Below, in pieces: positions 22,112 to 33,131 of a stretch of DNA of 64,000 nucleotides. Source of the DNA: Siphonodentalium dalli. Taxonomy: Eukaryota; Mollusca; Scaphopoda; Gadilida; Siphonodentaliidae. Below the pieces are notes generated by a model that saw only the letters and a list, made by a program, of their open reading frames with translations, did not search any database and was not told the origin of the DNA. Each line of letters starts with the position of its first letter. The stretch's first letter is position 1. The translations under genes were made by a program, and so were the position numbers. The stretch is taken from contig CP136064.1 in NCBI GenBank assembly GCA_032622095.1, positions 212,242,205 to 212,306,204 of the forward strand, written 5' to 3'.

Positions 22112-22571
22112 TGTGACCCGCCATATTAAATCCAGTCGGAAGTCGGGATTTTTTTACCCTGTGCCAATGCATTCTCTTATATATGCGAGTCGACCATAGG
22201 TCGCCTCGCATATATAAGAGAATGCATTGGCTTAACAATTTTTTATCATGTTTTTTAAATAAATGTTTCTTACAATTTTTAGGACATAAAATAAAAAAAC
22301 ATCCATTACCCTGCAGGGAGCCCTACACATATATAGAAGCACATAGAAGAGTGCCGTCTGCTCATGTTTGTCTGGGGCTCTGTATGGGTGAAATTATAAA
22401 ATTGTTAAAGAATACAAGAACAAATTATTAAAATTGTAAAAAATTGTTAGGCCAATGCATTCTCTTATATATGCGAGGCGACCTATGGTCGACTCGCATA
22501 TATAAGAGAATGCATTGGCACAGGGTAAAAAAATCCCGACTTCCGACTGGATTTGATATGGCGGGTCACAT
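22112..22571. mobile_element. Palindromic element with GTGACCCGCC ends and two hairpin cassettes
   Basis: TGTGACCCGCCATAT at left and ATATGGCGGGTCACA at right begin a terminal inverted repeat of about 120 bases that includes AGTCGGAAGTCGGGATTTTT and the family B/C hairpin cassette (left 22153-22232, right 22448-22525). The spacer of about 200 bases has no coding potential. The termini are unlike the TTAA families. Confidence 0.8.
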
Positions 22572-22674
22572 ATGTACATTAGATGTGACTGCATACTCCT
22601 CACTACATGAATCAGAAATAGAGTTATGTCCCACAAAATATAAAAGTAGAGTTGTGTGTGAGATAAAATTTAAC

Positions 22675-22699
22675 GAGAGAGAGAGAGAGAGAGAGAGAG
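22675..22699. repeat. (GA)n microsatellite
   Basis: About 12 perfect GA units. Confidence 0.95.
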
Positions 22700-22798
22700 T
22701 TGCAAGTATCACATTTTGGCAAACATTGATTATGCTCAAATCATGAGTAAAGAAAAATAGTAAAATTTAAAAGTGAATGCAGCTAGAATGTGTTATGT

Positions 22799-22995
22799 TT
22801 AACCCTTTCAGTGCGAAGTCAGATTTTTGTATCAACCCATATTTCCTGCATCATTTTTCAAATTTATTGATTATAATAATGTGATACAAGAGCTCTTTCC
22901 ATCAATGTATCACATTATTATAATCAATAAATTTGAAAAATGATCAAGGAAATATAGGTTGATACAAAAATCGGACTTGGCACTGAAAGGGTTAA
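22799..22995. mobile_element. Family C MITE, copy C3, near-perfect palindrome
   Basis: TTAACCCTTTCAGTGCGAAG to CTTGGCACTGAAAGGGTTAA, 197 bases, arms complementary almost throughout, with a small inner hairpin GTGATACA...TGTATCAC. This is the doubled form of C1. Confidence 0.9.
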
Positions 22996-23027
22996 GGATA
23001 TTGCCCTGAAGCCTTTCACAATATGCA

Positions 23028-23465
23028 CAAGCCTGAATTTAGTGTGTCTGCCATTTGTAGAATGAGGTCCCCAGAGCACAAATTTAGTGACGCTATCCGC
23101 AGTGGGCTAGCATCACCAAATTCACCCTCTGGGGACCTCATTCTGCTTAGTCCTTATCTTCTGGGAAGTATCTAGTCTAAAATTAACATTATTTATAGTT
23201 ACTTTTTCCAATTCTGTTGAGTTTCTATATCCCTTAATTTGCAGAAGATAAAATGCATAACCGAGGTGACTAATGAGTGAACATCAACAACTTCAACTGG
23301 GGAACTTCAATCTGATCCTAGGTCTCCGATAGCAGTTGAGGCCTAAGAAGAATGAGCATTTTTCAGAGGGTGAATTTCGTGATGCTAGCCCACTGTACGG
23401 CATCACTAAATTCACCCTGTGGGGACCTCATTCTGCAACTGTCAGACACACTAAATTCAGGCTTG
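23028..23465. mobile_element. Family A MITE, copy A8 (long)
   Basis: CAAGCCTGAATTTAGTGTG at left, CACTAAATTCAGGCTTG at right: a private end variant that is perfectly self-complementary. Standard spacer. Confidence 0.88.
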
Positions 23466-23976
23466 AGTATGCAATAGTTGTCCTCCTATGGCATATCACG
23501 TGACATAACACACCCAAACTACATTCATTTCTTATATTTATATAGATTTATCTTATTGTTTTCAGCTGAAATTATTCTCTTCTTGATTTTTTTATCTGTA
23601 ATCTGTCAACAGTATGGAAATTATACCATGCAGCTGTTGAATTTATCCCAATAATCTGCATGCGAATTATCTATGGATAAGTTTATGGGTGTGCATTTAA
23701 TATGTATGCCCAATTATTCCACCAACCACTTTCAGTCATGATGGTGGTTAATTTTATGTTGTGTTTTATTGGGGTTTAAAATTCAATGACCTAACTGGCA
23801 ATTGACCAATCAACAGACAGTATTTTCTGTATAACATATAGGATATGTATATACATGTATATTATCATAATAAATACCGTACCATAATTCTCCTGTCATG
23901 TGAGATATGACAGTGGTGAATTTCAGCCTTTAGTGTACTGGAAACTTGGCAGCTCCAAAAGTTTTCGACAAGATGC

Positions 23977-24243
23977 TAACCCTTTCATGACGGGAGCTGC
24001 ACTGTTGCATAATTAAAGATCCAGTGCCAGTGCATTCTCTTATATATGTGAGTCTCCCATAGGGAGCCTCGCATATATAAGAGAATACATGTACATTGGC
24101 CTAAAAATATAACTTGACTTTGCAAGTCAGTGCATTCTCTTATATATGCGAGGCTACCTATTGGAGACTCCCATATATAAGAGAATGCATTGGCACAGGG
24201 TTTTTCGCCAAATTTCAGAAAGCGCCCGTCATGGAAGGGTTAA
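23977..24243. mobile_element. Family B MITE, copy B6 (full)
   Basis: CTAACCCTTTCATGACGGG (first TTAA mutated) to CATGGAAGGGTTAA. Two cassettes, 24030-24085 and 24130-24195. Ends are of the two different types, GGAGCTGCACTG and AATTTCAGAAAGCGCC. Confidence 0.85.
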
Positions 24244-24498
24244 AGGGATAATCTAAAAATGAGCTGTTTTTCATCTCATAACAGCATGTGATATAGTCAG
24301 GAAGAAAGGAATGGATGGAGCAATGTTTGAGTGTATGAATGCGGATTTGTGTAGTCAAAATGAGAAGTCATGCATTTATTAATTAGATGAGATGTTTCAC
24401 ATGCTCACCACAAATTTTACTAACTAGCATGCTGGGATGTCAAGCATCTGATTATGAGGTTGGATGTTATTGAAGTATATATGCATATGTATAATATT

Positions 24499-24931
24499 CA
24501 AGCCTGCAAATAGTGTGCCTGTCATTTGCAGAATGAGGTCCCCAGAGGGTGAATTTAGTGATGTACAGCGGTATATAGCCACCAAATTCACCCTCTGGGG
24601 ATCTCATTCTGCTTAGATCTCATCTTCTGGGAAGTATCTATATTCTCAAATTAACCTTGTTTTAATTATAATTTCTCTTCTGGGGAGTTTCTATATCCCC
24701 TAATTTGCAGAAGATAAAATGCATAATCGAGGTGACTAATGGGTGAACATCACCAACTTCAACTGGGGAAAATCAATCTGATCCTACTGTACATCTAGGA
24801 CTCTCATAGCAGCAATGAGGTCACCAATGGGTGAATTTCGTGATGCTAACCCACCTTACGGGATAGTGTCACTAAATTCACCCTTTGGGAACCTCATTCT
24901 GCAAATGACAGACACACTATTTGCAGGATTG
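24499..24931. mobile_element. Family A MITE, copy A9 (long)
   Basis: CAAGCCTGCAAATAGTGTG at left and CACTATTTGCAGGATTG at right. Spacer has CTATATCCCCTAATTTGC. Confidence 0.88.
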
Positions 24932-25761
24932 ATAGTATAATATAATGAAGAGATGTATAAATAGTGGAAAGCTTATTCTAAAAAAATTCAATAAATAAAA
25001 GGTCACTGACCAAACTCTCCATGCAGGACTCCCACAAGTAAACAATAATAAAATCCAAGGCTAGTTATCAACAATTTTCATGGATTTTCAATTCTAAAAT
25101 ACAAAGCAATTAAAGACCATTTCTAGACAATATTTATTGGATTTGGAGACCCTCAATTAGATATGATAAAATGCAATCAGAATCGATTATGAGTTCATTG
25201 AGGCTGAACAGACCAAATATCACAATATTTCAAGGATATTCAAGCCCCCCCCCCCCCCCCCACCAAAATTCAAGAACTTTCCATGTCTTGATTGATGACT
25301 TCAAGGCTATATTCCAGGTTTTCAAGAGAAAAGGGGCAAAAATTCTACAATGGGTTTGCTCTTACTGTGACTAGAGGTTCCTACTTCCTACAGGGGCTTG
25401 TCATTAAGAAAGCGAGTGACATTATGCTGTAATGGATACTTTAACAAATGCATCTCTCTTGATAACAACATCATACTTCTTCTTCCAACAGCTGCTTCTA
25501 ACAGCCATAAATTCACAATCGCCCAATTCGATTCCTAAAATTCCAACGATAGTCGCTCAAATAAATGCTATATTTAAAAAATCTTGTATACAATTCTAGG
25601 TTAAACTGTTCAAAAACTCATAACACAAATGATAAACAAATTATTGTCCCAGAGCAACAGTTGGGGTTTTATTACTGGAGAAATACACAGTTGATTCCAG
25701 ACACAGAATTTAGTATTGGAAGATAAAACTGAAGAGGAGTTGATTGCACATGTAGATACAT
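24932..25761. other. Intron 5 stretch; C17 run only
   Basis: No element or exon recognised. A run of 17 C lies at 25245-25261. Confidence 0.5.
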
Positions 25762-25928
25762 ATATAGAGGATCTCACATGAGTTTCTATTTTATACGGAA
25801 TTTATCAACCGAGTTCACTAAATTCGATTTGAGCCGAGGTTTACCGAGGCTCAAATAGAATTTAGAGGACGAGGTTGATAAATTACGTATAAAATAGGAC
25901 GAGTGTGAGATACCTTTTATCACATGAT
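25762..25928. mobile_element. Family E palindrome, copy E2
   Basis: ATATAGAGGATCTCACATGAG at left (in part) and ACGAGTGTGAGATACC then TTTTATCACATGATC at right. Inner arms TATTTTATACG and CGTATAAAATA, AATTTATCAACC and GGTTGATAAATT, GATTTGAGCC and GGCTCAAAT pair with one another and are not in E1 or E3. Confidence 0.75.
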
Positions 25929-26199
25929 CAAATAAACCCGAAGCAACGCGAAATATTCATCGAAAACAACAATCATAAACTACAGCGATCGCAAGTTATT
26001 TGAAGAACGCCGTGGCGTCATCGCACGCGCTAATATTAAACGTGTCTATTACCGATAATTATGAAACTGCTTTTATGGCCAAATTATGTGATAAATATAT
26101 GTTATCACCATCATGTGTGTTTCCGTGATCTGTATTCAAGTTGAGCTACCTTCTCTGGACTGTATGATGGACTCGACGAAATGTAGCACAGAGAAGGTA
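25929..26199. other. Intron 5 stretch with small inverted repeat
   Basis: TACCTTCTCTG near 26149 and CAGAGAAGGTA near 26189 pair around a 30-base loop. Nothing else seen. Confidence 0.45.
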
Positions 26200-26393
26200 C
26201 AGTAATGCTCTAATTAATCCACTTCTTAACTACAGCAGAATTATGGGTAACTTTTCCGGATTTAGTCGGAAATATGGCTTGTTGCCTTAACCACAGCAGA
26301 ATTATGGGCAACAAGCCATATTTCCGACTAAATCCTGAAAAGTTACCCATAATTCTGCTGTGGTTAAGAAGTCGATTAATTAGAGCATTTCTG
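26200..26393. repeat. Family D MITE, copy D5
   Basis: CAGTAATGCTCTAATTAATC at left (one mismatch later) and GATTAATTAGAGCATTTCTG at right; TA flanks. A third matched arm variant of family D. Confidence 0.88.
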
Positions 26394-27057
26394 TAGCAAG
26401 ACTTGAATACCTATCTTGGGAACACACAAAGTGGTGATAACCAGTTTATCTTACAATTCACAGACTATCGTCAAAAATGTGGTATTTTATGAGAACTATG
26501 TCATTGCTTGTATATAGACAACACATCGCACAGTTGATGTAGTGGTGCATCAACATCAGGACCGACGTCATCAACGTTTAATTTATTGTGAAATGCAAGC
26601 GATTGTATTTACTGTTTTCGGCATTGTCATCGCAAACGACTCAATTGAATGGATATAATAGATGTTTAGTCTCATATTATGAAAATAAAAGGACTAATTG
26701 ATGCCAATTGGCGGGTTAATCATATTTGTTTACAAACGAAACGAGCATCTCCACATCTTACGCACAGTCACTGTTGCCATCCAGAATACGGCTTGTTGCC
26801 ACGCAGGATACAAGATCGGAAACTGGCTAGGCGTTTCACGTGTATATGAGGCTAAATAGCTATATTGTAAGATAAAAGAGCAGAAAGGGTCAGGTTACTA
26901 CATATTGGATGCCTGGTTTGATTGGGGCAAGGTCCAGTCTAATGCGCAAAATTCGGCAAAAACTGTCAAAATTTCTACTTCATGAAAGTAAAAGTACAAA
27001 AAAACAACAGAATTTAAAAGTTGATAAAATGGCTTAGTAAAAGAAAATTTCTATGTA
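26394..27057. other. Intron 5 stretch without recognised feature
   Basis: No exon-like frame or element recognised; includes the short palindrome GTTGATGTAGTGGTGCATCAAC in part near 26536. Confidence 0.45.
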
Positions 27058-27270
27058 CAGTATTGCCCTAAATAATCGACTCCTTAACCACAGCAGAATT
27101 ATGGGTAATTTTTCAGGATTTAGTCGAAAATATGGCTTGTTGCCATTCATCAGAAAGCTCTCACTGAGAGCTTTCCGATGAATGGCAACAAGCCATATTT
27201 CCGACTAAATCCTGAAAAATTACCCATAATTACCCATAATTTAAGGAGTCGATTATTTAGGGCATTACTG
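27058..27270. repeat. Family D MITE, copy D6 (full)
   Basis: CAGTAATGCCCTAAATAATC to GATTATTTAGGGCATTACTG; arms meet at CTCTCACTGAGAG. Near the right end TTACCCATAA is duplicated, replacing the GCAGAATT segment. Confidence 0.9.
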
Positions 27271-27988
27271 TAGCTGTCATTGTTTCTGCGACTTTCATGT
27301 CTGTTTATTTACGCACACTCAATGTATATTTGGTTGAATAGACTGGTACAAAACTGCAAAAATGTGAAAATAAATTCAAGCGATACTAGATACATGACTT
27401 GGATCACTTGAAAATTTAGGCTGGTGCTGATCGTTCATGATCAGCGATTTCCGATGATTTCCAAGGGTTATGAAGTTATTGGAAACGACTGCGATGTGGT
27501 TATAGATTTATGAACACATTGATTGAGTGGGCGTGGCTATCGTAATGCTACAGGAAAATCGGAAGCAGTACTAGGTATATGCAAATATTGAGATGAGAAT
27601 TTTGTACTACCTCATTTTGACTTCAGGAAGTGAATGATGAAATAAAATGAAACTACGTATTTTAATTCACACGACTTTGTGTACTCACAACCTGACGTAT
27701 CCCATCATGCCACGATTTGGGATGCAGAGGAATTGGAATGTGTTTAAATAAATGGGCGTTGCCACTATCCCACGACCTTTGTCTTTTCAAGGTCAAACCT
27801 GGATTGCATGTTGCAGCTTTACGAAGAGTATCAGCATAGCGGAATTTGTCCTATAGAGATAAGAATGCTATATCATTTTTCTGGTTAAAGATACGGATGG
27901 CCTTCGCGATCAGTATTGATGTTCGCGGATCCTGACCGTGAGAGGATTAATGTGAGCCCATAGAAATAAATAGCTGAGTAGTGAAGTC

Positions 27989-28659
27989 ATATTGAGTGAC
28001 TTCGAGATGGGTCGCAGCTAGTCACAGCCAGATTTGGGACCTCGAAGTTACCATGACCAGGATATGTGACGTCACGTTTCCACCAAATCCTGATTGCGAG
28101 TTCCCGTACTACCGATCAAATCCAAAATGGTGGCCACTGAATAAATGAAAAAGGCGGACAATGATGGAATGAACGAAAAAATTAATCTGTAGTTGATACG
28201 TGTAGATTTTTATCTTTGGGTTCGATGGTTGTTTTAGGAAAACACTTATCTATCTAATTTTATGAAACTATTTTTGGAAAGTTGGAGTTTTTAGTTAATT
28301 CCGAATGTCGATGTTTTTTTTATATGCCTAGGCCATATAACCGATCGTATATACACGCCTAGGCCAATATAAACTAATAATGTTTATTTATATATAATTA
28401 ATCCTCTTAAAGTATAAAATATACAGCATTGGGTCTGATCAACAGATAACCCTATATAGTTTATGATACCAGACCCTCAAATTCAGTGATTAAATTACAG
28501 GGAATTCATGTTGTTTGTATTGGATACTGAAAGTGACATTCGTTGCGGCTACAGCCGCGTTCATAGTCGTTCAAGATTCCTCGGATATGCACATGCGCAG
28601 ACTTATTTCCGATATCGGCTGTGACTGAAGCTGCAGCCGATCTCGAAGTCACTCAATAT
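27989..28659. mobile_element. Element J, inverted-repeat transposon-like, 0.67 kb
   Basis: ATATTGAGTGACTTCGAGAT at left with its exact complement at right, continuing imperfectly through GCAGCT and AGCC. TA at both edges. No coding frame of note. Single copy here. Confidence 0.75.
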
Positions 28660-28929
28660 AGAATGGAATGAACAATTACGTCGACAGATACATTATAGAA
28701 CATAACATAGAATGATGATGTTTACAAGGCTGTTAATTTTTTCATGATACATGCATATCTTGACATAATATGTGTCTGTTTGGTTATAACATAAAACAGT
28801 AATTATGAACCCACGTTATATGTTAATGTATAAATGAGGTATATGTCGCATCAAAGGCCATGCAGCAAGCGTTTCATAAAACATCGCCGTGAATGAATGC
28901 CATAATCACATACACTTTTACATAGAGTA

Positions 28930-29140
28930 CAGTAATGCCCTAAATAATTGACTCCTTAACCACAGCAGAATTATGGGTAACTTTTCAGGATTTAGTTGGA
29001 AATAAGGCTTGTTGTCATTCATCGGAAAGCTCTCACCGAGAGCTTTCCGATGAATGGCAACAAGCCATATTTCCGACTAAATCCTGAAAAGTTATCCATA
29101 ATTCTGCTGTGGTTAAGGGGTCGATTACTTAGGGCATTAC
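28930..29140. repeat. Family D MITE, copy D7 (full)
   Basis: CAGTAATGCCCTAAATAATT to GATTACTTAGGGCATTAC; arms are nearly complementary and meet at CTCTCACCGAGAG. Arm mismatches are present, so matching is less strict than in D1 or D6. Confidence 0.88.
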
Positions 29141-29368
29141 TAAATATTGCTTGATAAATTTATGTGATTATAACCAAATATTTACACTCCCACATGCATT
29201 CGCGCTGTGGAACATGAATGCAGGACGTTGATTGGTCGAACTTATGTCACATGATGTCTTCCATTTTTGTGTAGACGCAACTTGCAACGAGCTACGAGAA
29301 TAACGTTGGAAATGGGCACTTAATGCTCTTTATACTGCCCGTTGACTTGGCTGATGTAAATATAAGTA

Positions 29369-29451
29369 ATGGATGTTGATTTTGTTGCGTTCCATAGAGT
29401 ATGGATGCCAGTTGGTCTGACTCTATGGAAGGCAAGAAATTCAACATCCAT
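29369..29451. other. Pre-miRNA-sized hairpin
   Basis: Arms 29369-29400 and 29420-29451 (32 bases each) pair at 29 positions with three single mismatches; the loop is 19 bases. Left arm contains GTTGCGTTCCATAGAGT, right arm ACTCTATGGAAGGCAAG. The size and spaced mismatches suit a microRNA precursor, but a MITE fragment is equally possible. I do not recognise a known miRNA. Confidence 0.35.
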
Positions 29452-29474
29452 TTCAGGAAGTGTTTTACAAGTCT

Positions 29475-29725
29475 TTAATCCTTTGAGTGCCAGGTCCGAT
29501 TTTTTTATCAACCCATATACCCTGTGCCAATGCATTCTCTTATATATGCGAGTCGACCACAGGTCGCCTCGCATATATAAGAGAATGCATTGGCCTAACA
29601 ATTATTATTATTTTTTTTTTTTTACAATTTTTTACAATTTTAATAATTTATTCTTATATTCTTTAACAGACTTATTTTGTAGGTTTAGGGCCGATGAGAT
29701 CGGCCCCTGGCACTCAAAGGGTTAA
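29475..29725. mobile_element. Family C MITE, copy C4, with hairpin cassette
   Basis: TTAATCCTTTGAGTGCCAGG at left and CCTGGCACTCAAAGGGTTAA at right. Compared with C1 both arms carry the same paired changes. Cassette with loop CGACCACAGGTCG at 29520-29590. Confidence 0.85.
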
Positions 29726-30207
29726 CAGATATGAAAATACCCTGCTATACTTCATTTTTCTAACAAGATATATAAACTCTGTTTAAAAGGTTGAAATTCC
29801 AATAGTAGTCAACAGGCTTCAAAATAAACAAACAAATGCAGAATGAGGTCCAAGTGGTTTTCACATAATATATATTGATTTTGCGTATGACTATTATCAA
29901 TCAACATAGGTGTTTTAAAAACAGAAATTTAAGTTTTTTTTTTAATAATTGAACAAAAAACTGTCAATCAAAACCGTGCTATTTATTGTTAAACTTATAA
30001 GACATGCATTACTCAAAAACCATTGTGCCACATTCACATGGCGACGTAATGAGACACAAAGATTACATGATTGATACTAGTCTGATTAGGCAAATATATA
30101 AGGCTTACTGTTTGTGTTACATGGTTTTCCTGAAAGGAATTAGAATTGTTTAATCACACTCATGGTTAATATCATAGAGCCATGCTTAAATGGATTTTGC
30201 ACTACCA
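29726..30207. other. Intron 5 stretch without recognised gene
   Basis: Contains a 15-base relic of family A (GCAGAATGAGGTCC, 29838). The word ATGCTTAAATGGATTTTGCA at 30182 recurs at 30457, on the other side of element H1. Confidence 0.5.
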
Positions 30208-30450
30208 TAACCCTTTCTATACTAAATAACTCCTTCTGGAGATGTTCAGATTATAAGTTCGATAAACTACCTATGTTTATTAAACTTATTATCTGAACAT
30301 TTCCCACCAATAAATATGAATCCTTTTGCACTTTTATTATCTTTTCGTCATACTTCTTGCCAGTTAATGTTATCTGAACAGCCCTTCAATTGAATAATAG
30401 ACTGTTCCACTGTATACTTTTATAACAGATTGGGAGAATAGAAAGGGTTC
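30208..30450. mobile_element. Family H MITE, copy H1
   Basis: TAACCCTTTCTATACTAAAT at left; GGGAGAATAGAAAGGGTT at right. Inside, TTATTATCTGAACATTTCCC and AATAATAGACTGTTCC. Flanked by a direct repeat of about 30 bases (30177-30206 and 30452-30482). Confidence 0.7.
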
Positions 30451-30519
30451 AGGGCCATGCCTAAATGGATTTTGCACTACCTTAAGGAATGTTCAGATGA
30501 ATCTGTTGTGTACATTGCA

Positions 30520-30861
30520 TTAACCCTTTGGAGAGTATCTGGAACGTCAAATACATGACATCATGAGTAAATTTAACGTCAACATCATAGCAATAATTAT
30601 TAACAAGTTCGGTCAAAAGGGTCCAATAATTCATTTTAATTTATGTGCATTTTTTGTTAACGTGTGTTATCATAATCGATTGCACTTATATATTTGGGAC
30701 ATTATATTAATCAAAATAACTCCTATACAAATCATTTATAAATCAGATGATTTATTGAAGTTATATCTACATAAAATAACACTTCCTGAAATGACATATA
30801 TGTCGTTCTACTCCTCAACCGATAGATGACATATATGTTGTTCTACTCGCCAAAGGATTAA
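30520..30861. mobile_element. Element I, TTAA-flanked
   Basis: TTAACCCTTTGGAGAGTA at left and TACTCGCCAAAGGATTAA at right. ATGACATATATG occurs twice in the right end (30790 and 30827). An 88-codon frame inside shows no family features. Confidence 0.7.
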
Positions 30862-32020
30862 AATTGGAATACAGACAATAACACTAAGGCGTTTAGACAG
30901 CTGCGATGTGTCCATTACGTTGTATACACACACACAATGGAGGAATTATATTTTCAACGCAATGCTTGCCTTAATGCATGAGTTATATGTTAGTTAAGCT
31001 CATGTGTCATGTGTCATGTTTCTTGTTTTTCGATCGATAAAGGATAGCGAATCTCGAAGCGAATGAAATTCGACTTGTATCAATGTCAATAAAGGTTTAG
31101 ACAGGTTTGACATTATCGTAGAATTTATTTATAACAGATAGATTGGTTTTCAATATTGAATTTATTACAACAACAAACTTATTAGCTGCAATCAGAAGCT
31201 CTGCATTATATAACGCAACACAATTGTGCGTCAATTGTTTAATGCAGACAACGGATCAGTCATCGAAACAGACCAGCACAGCACAGTCATCTGAATGCTA
31301 CTTTACTATACTATACTTTATTTGTAATATTTACGATTCTCAGAATGTGATCTATTTAGGACTGTAACAATTCATCGTGAATTCAATGTATCGCGATGCA
31401 CTATCAAATGATACAAGTATTTGTATCATGTCATGTCTATTGCGATACAGGAAATCAAATTATTTCTGTTGGGTAACTTGGGCATTTATAAAAGAACAAT
31501 TTTCTCTCAAGTGTACATGTCCATTATCTGTATTGACTCATCTTGCTAAACTGCAGCCCTGGGAATTAAGGAAAATTTGCCATCTCAAATCAATATGATT
31601 CAATAATAACATGAATTGCCCAGAATTGCCTAGTTATTTTGCGGAACATTATTTCCAGGCCATTACTCAACATATATGTACAATTCCACAAATCATCTCC
31701 AAAATAAGTGTCCTTATAACGGGTAGCTAGTTAGTGGCCCAGTGCCATGGAAACAATTGTAGGACAATATATGTAATGAGTTATTTAAGGAAATCATTTT
31801 GGCTAAAGAGGTTCTATTTCTGATATACACAAATAAATTTTAGTAACCCAATGAACTTGTTTTACCTAGGAAATATTATTGCCTAGGAAAACCGATTTTG
31901 CCTCTGCTTTTACCTAGGCATTGCCTATTGCCTAGGCTAATTCCCAGGGCTGAAACTGCATTTAGTTTAACATGAACTCTATCTCCAGTTATAAACATGC
32001 TAGTTCTAATAATTTAAAGG
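30862..32020. other. Intron 5 stretch without recognised feature
   Basis: No repeat family or exon recognised. TTGCCTAGG-like words recur at 31864-31945, a small local repeat. Confidence 0.45.
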
Positions 32021-32495
32021 CACGGGCGGCGTTCGTTGCAGAAATATTCATATTTGTTCAAATCGCCATCAACAGAAGGAATATTAAAATATAAATAGTT
32101 TTGTTCAAATGCCAAACATAGTCAGAGCGTATATAGTATATTGTCGTCAAGATGTACGATGGTGTACATAAACAAGAGCCTGCTCGTGTTACAGAAGTTT
32201 TGCTTCTGGTTACATAACACAGCGCAGTTCTATAGGTTAATCACACACAATTGATATAAACGCTCTTTATTATTTCCATATCAGGAAAACAGTAACAAAT
32301 AATGCTCTTTATATTTACCATATCCGGATCTAAACAAAAGCCAGGTTGAATAACATACTGCTTATGCTATATTTATGATTGGTATAAGAACAAAGTCTGT
32401 TTATATTTTACTATTATTTCTGTTTATGGCGGTTTTTGGTGGAGGTGAATATTTTAAAAGCATACCCACCGCCAACGCCGCAATTATCTTTAAGT
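32021..32495. repeat. Dispersed repeat S, copy 2
   Basis: Matches 11648-12170 from GCACGGGCGGCGTTCGTTG to CTTTAAGT. It is followed directly by the right end of a family B element (CTCCAGTCATGGAAGGGTTAA, in part, to 32540). Confidence 0.8.
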
Positions 32496-32827
32496 CATAT
32501 TCTCACAAAATTTCAAGAAGCTCCAGTCATGGAAGGGTTAAAGCAGCCATTCATGATCCATTGGAGAACAAGAACAAATTGGTCACTCAGAGAGGCTGAA
32601 TTGGCCTCAGACAGTGATGGATGTTAGGGAAGTAGGGAGAGGGGGTAGGCATTTTCTCATCATTCCATTCCAATAAATACAATTCAAACAGTTGATTATT
32701 TGAGGGTCTGAACCATAAATTTATCAAAATTCAGTTATGGAGATACTAGATATTTGTTGGAATAGTCAAGTTACCTTTTTTAATTTAGTGGTTTATAAAT
32801 CAAAAGAAAAAACTTAACCAATTTTTG

Positions 32828-33131
32828 TTAGCCCTTTCTATACTACTATTAAATGGATTCTCCATTCAGTTATAAAAGTATACATTGGAACTGTCTATTA
32901 TACATCTTGAAGGGTGTTCAGGAAAAATTAGCAATAAAAGCAGACAGCAGACAGATTTATGATATTACAAGTTCAGAAGGATTCATTTTTATTGGAGGGA
33001 AATGTTAACATAATAAGTTTTAAAAATAACCAATGGGATAGCTACTCATCTATGGTCGTTTGTCGAAATTATTATCTGAACATTTCCTAAGGAACTACTC
33101 ATCAGTGAGAATTTAGTATAGAAAGGGTTAA
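32828..33131. mobile_element. Family H MITE, copy H2
   Basis: TTAGCCCTTTCTATACT at left; TTTAGTATAGAAAGGGTTAA at right. Includes ATTATCTGAACATTTCC. A C15 run lies just beyond at 33240-33254. Confidence 0.75.
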
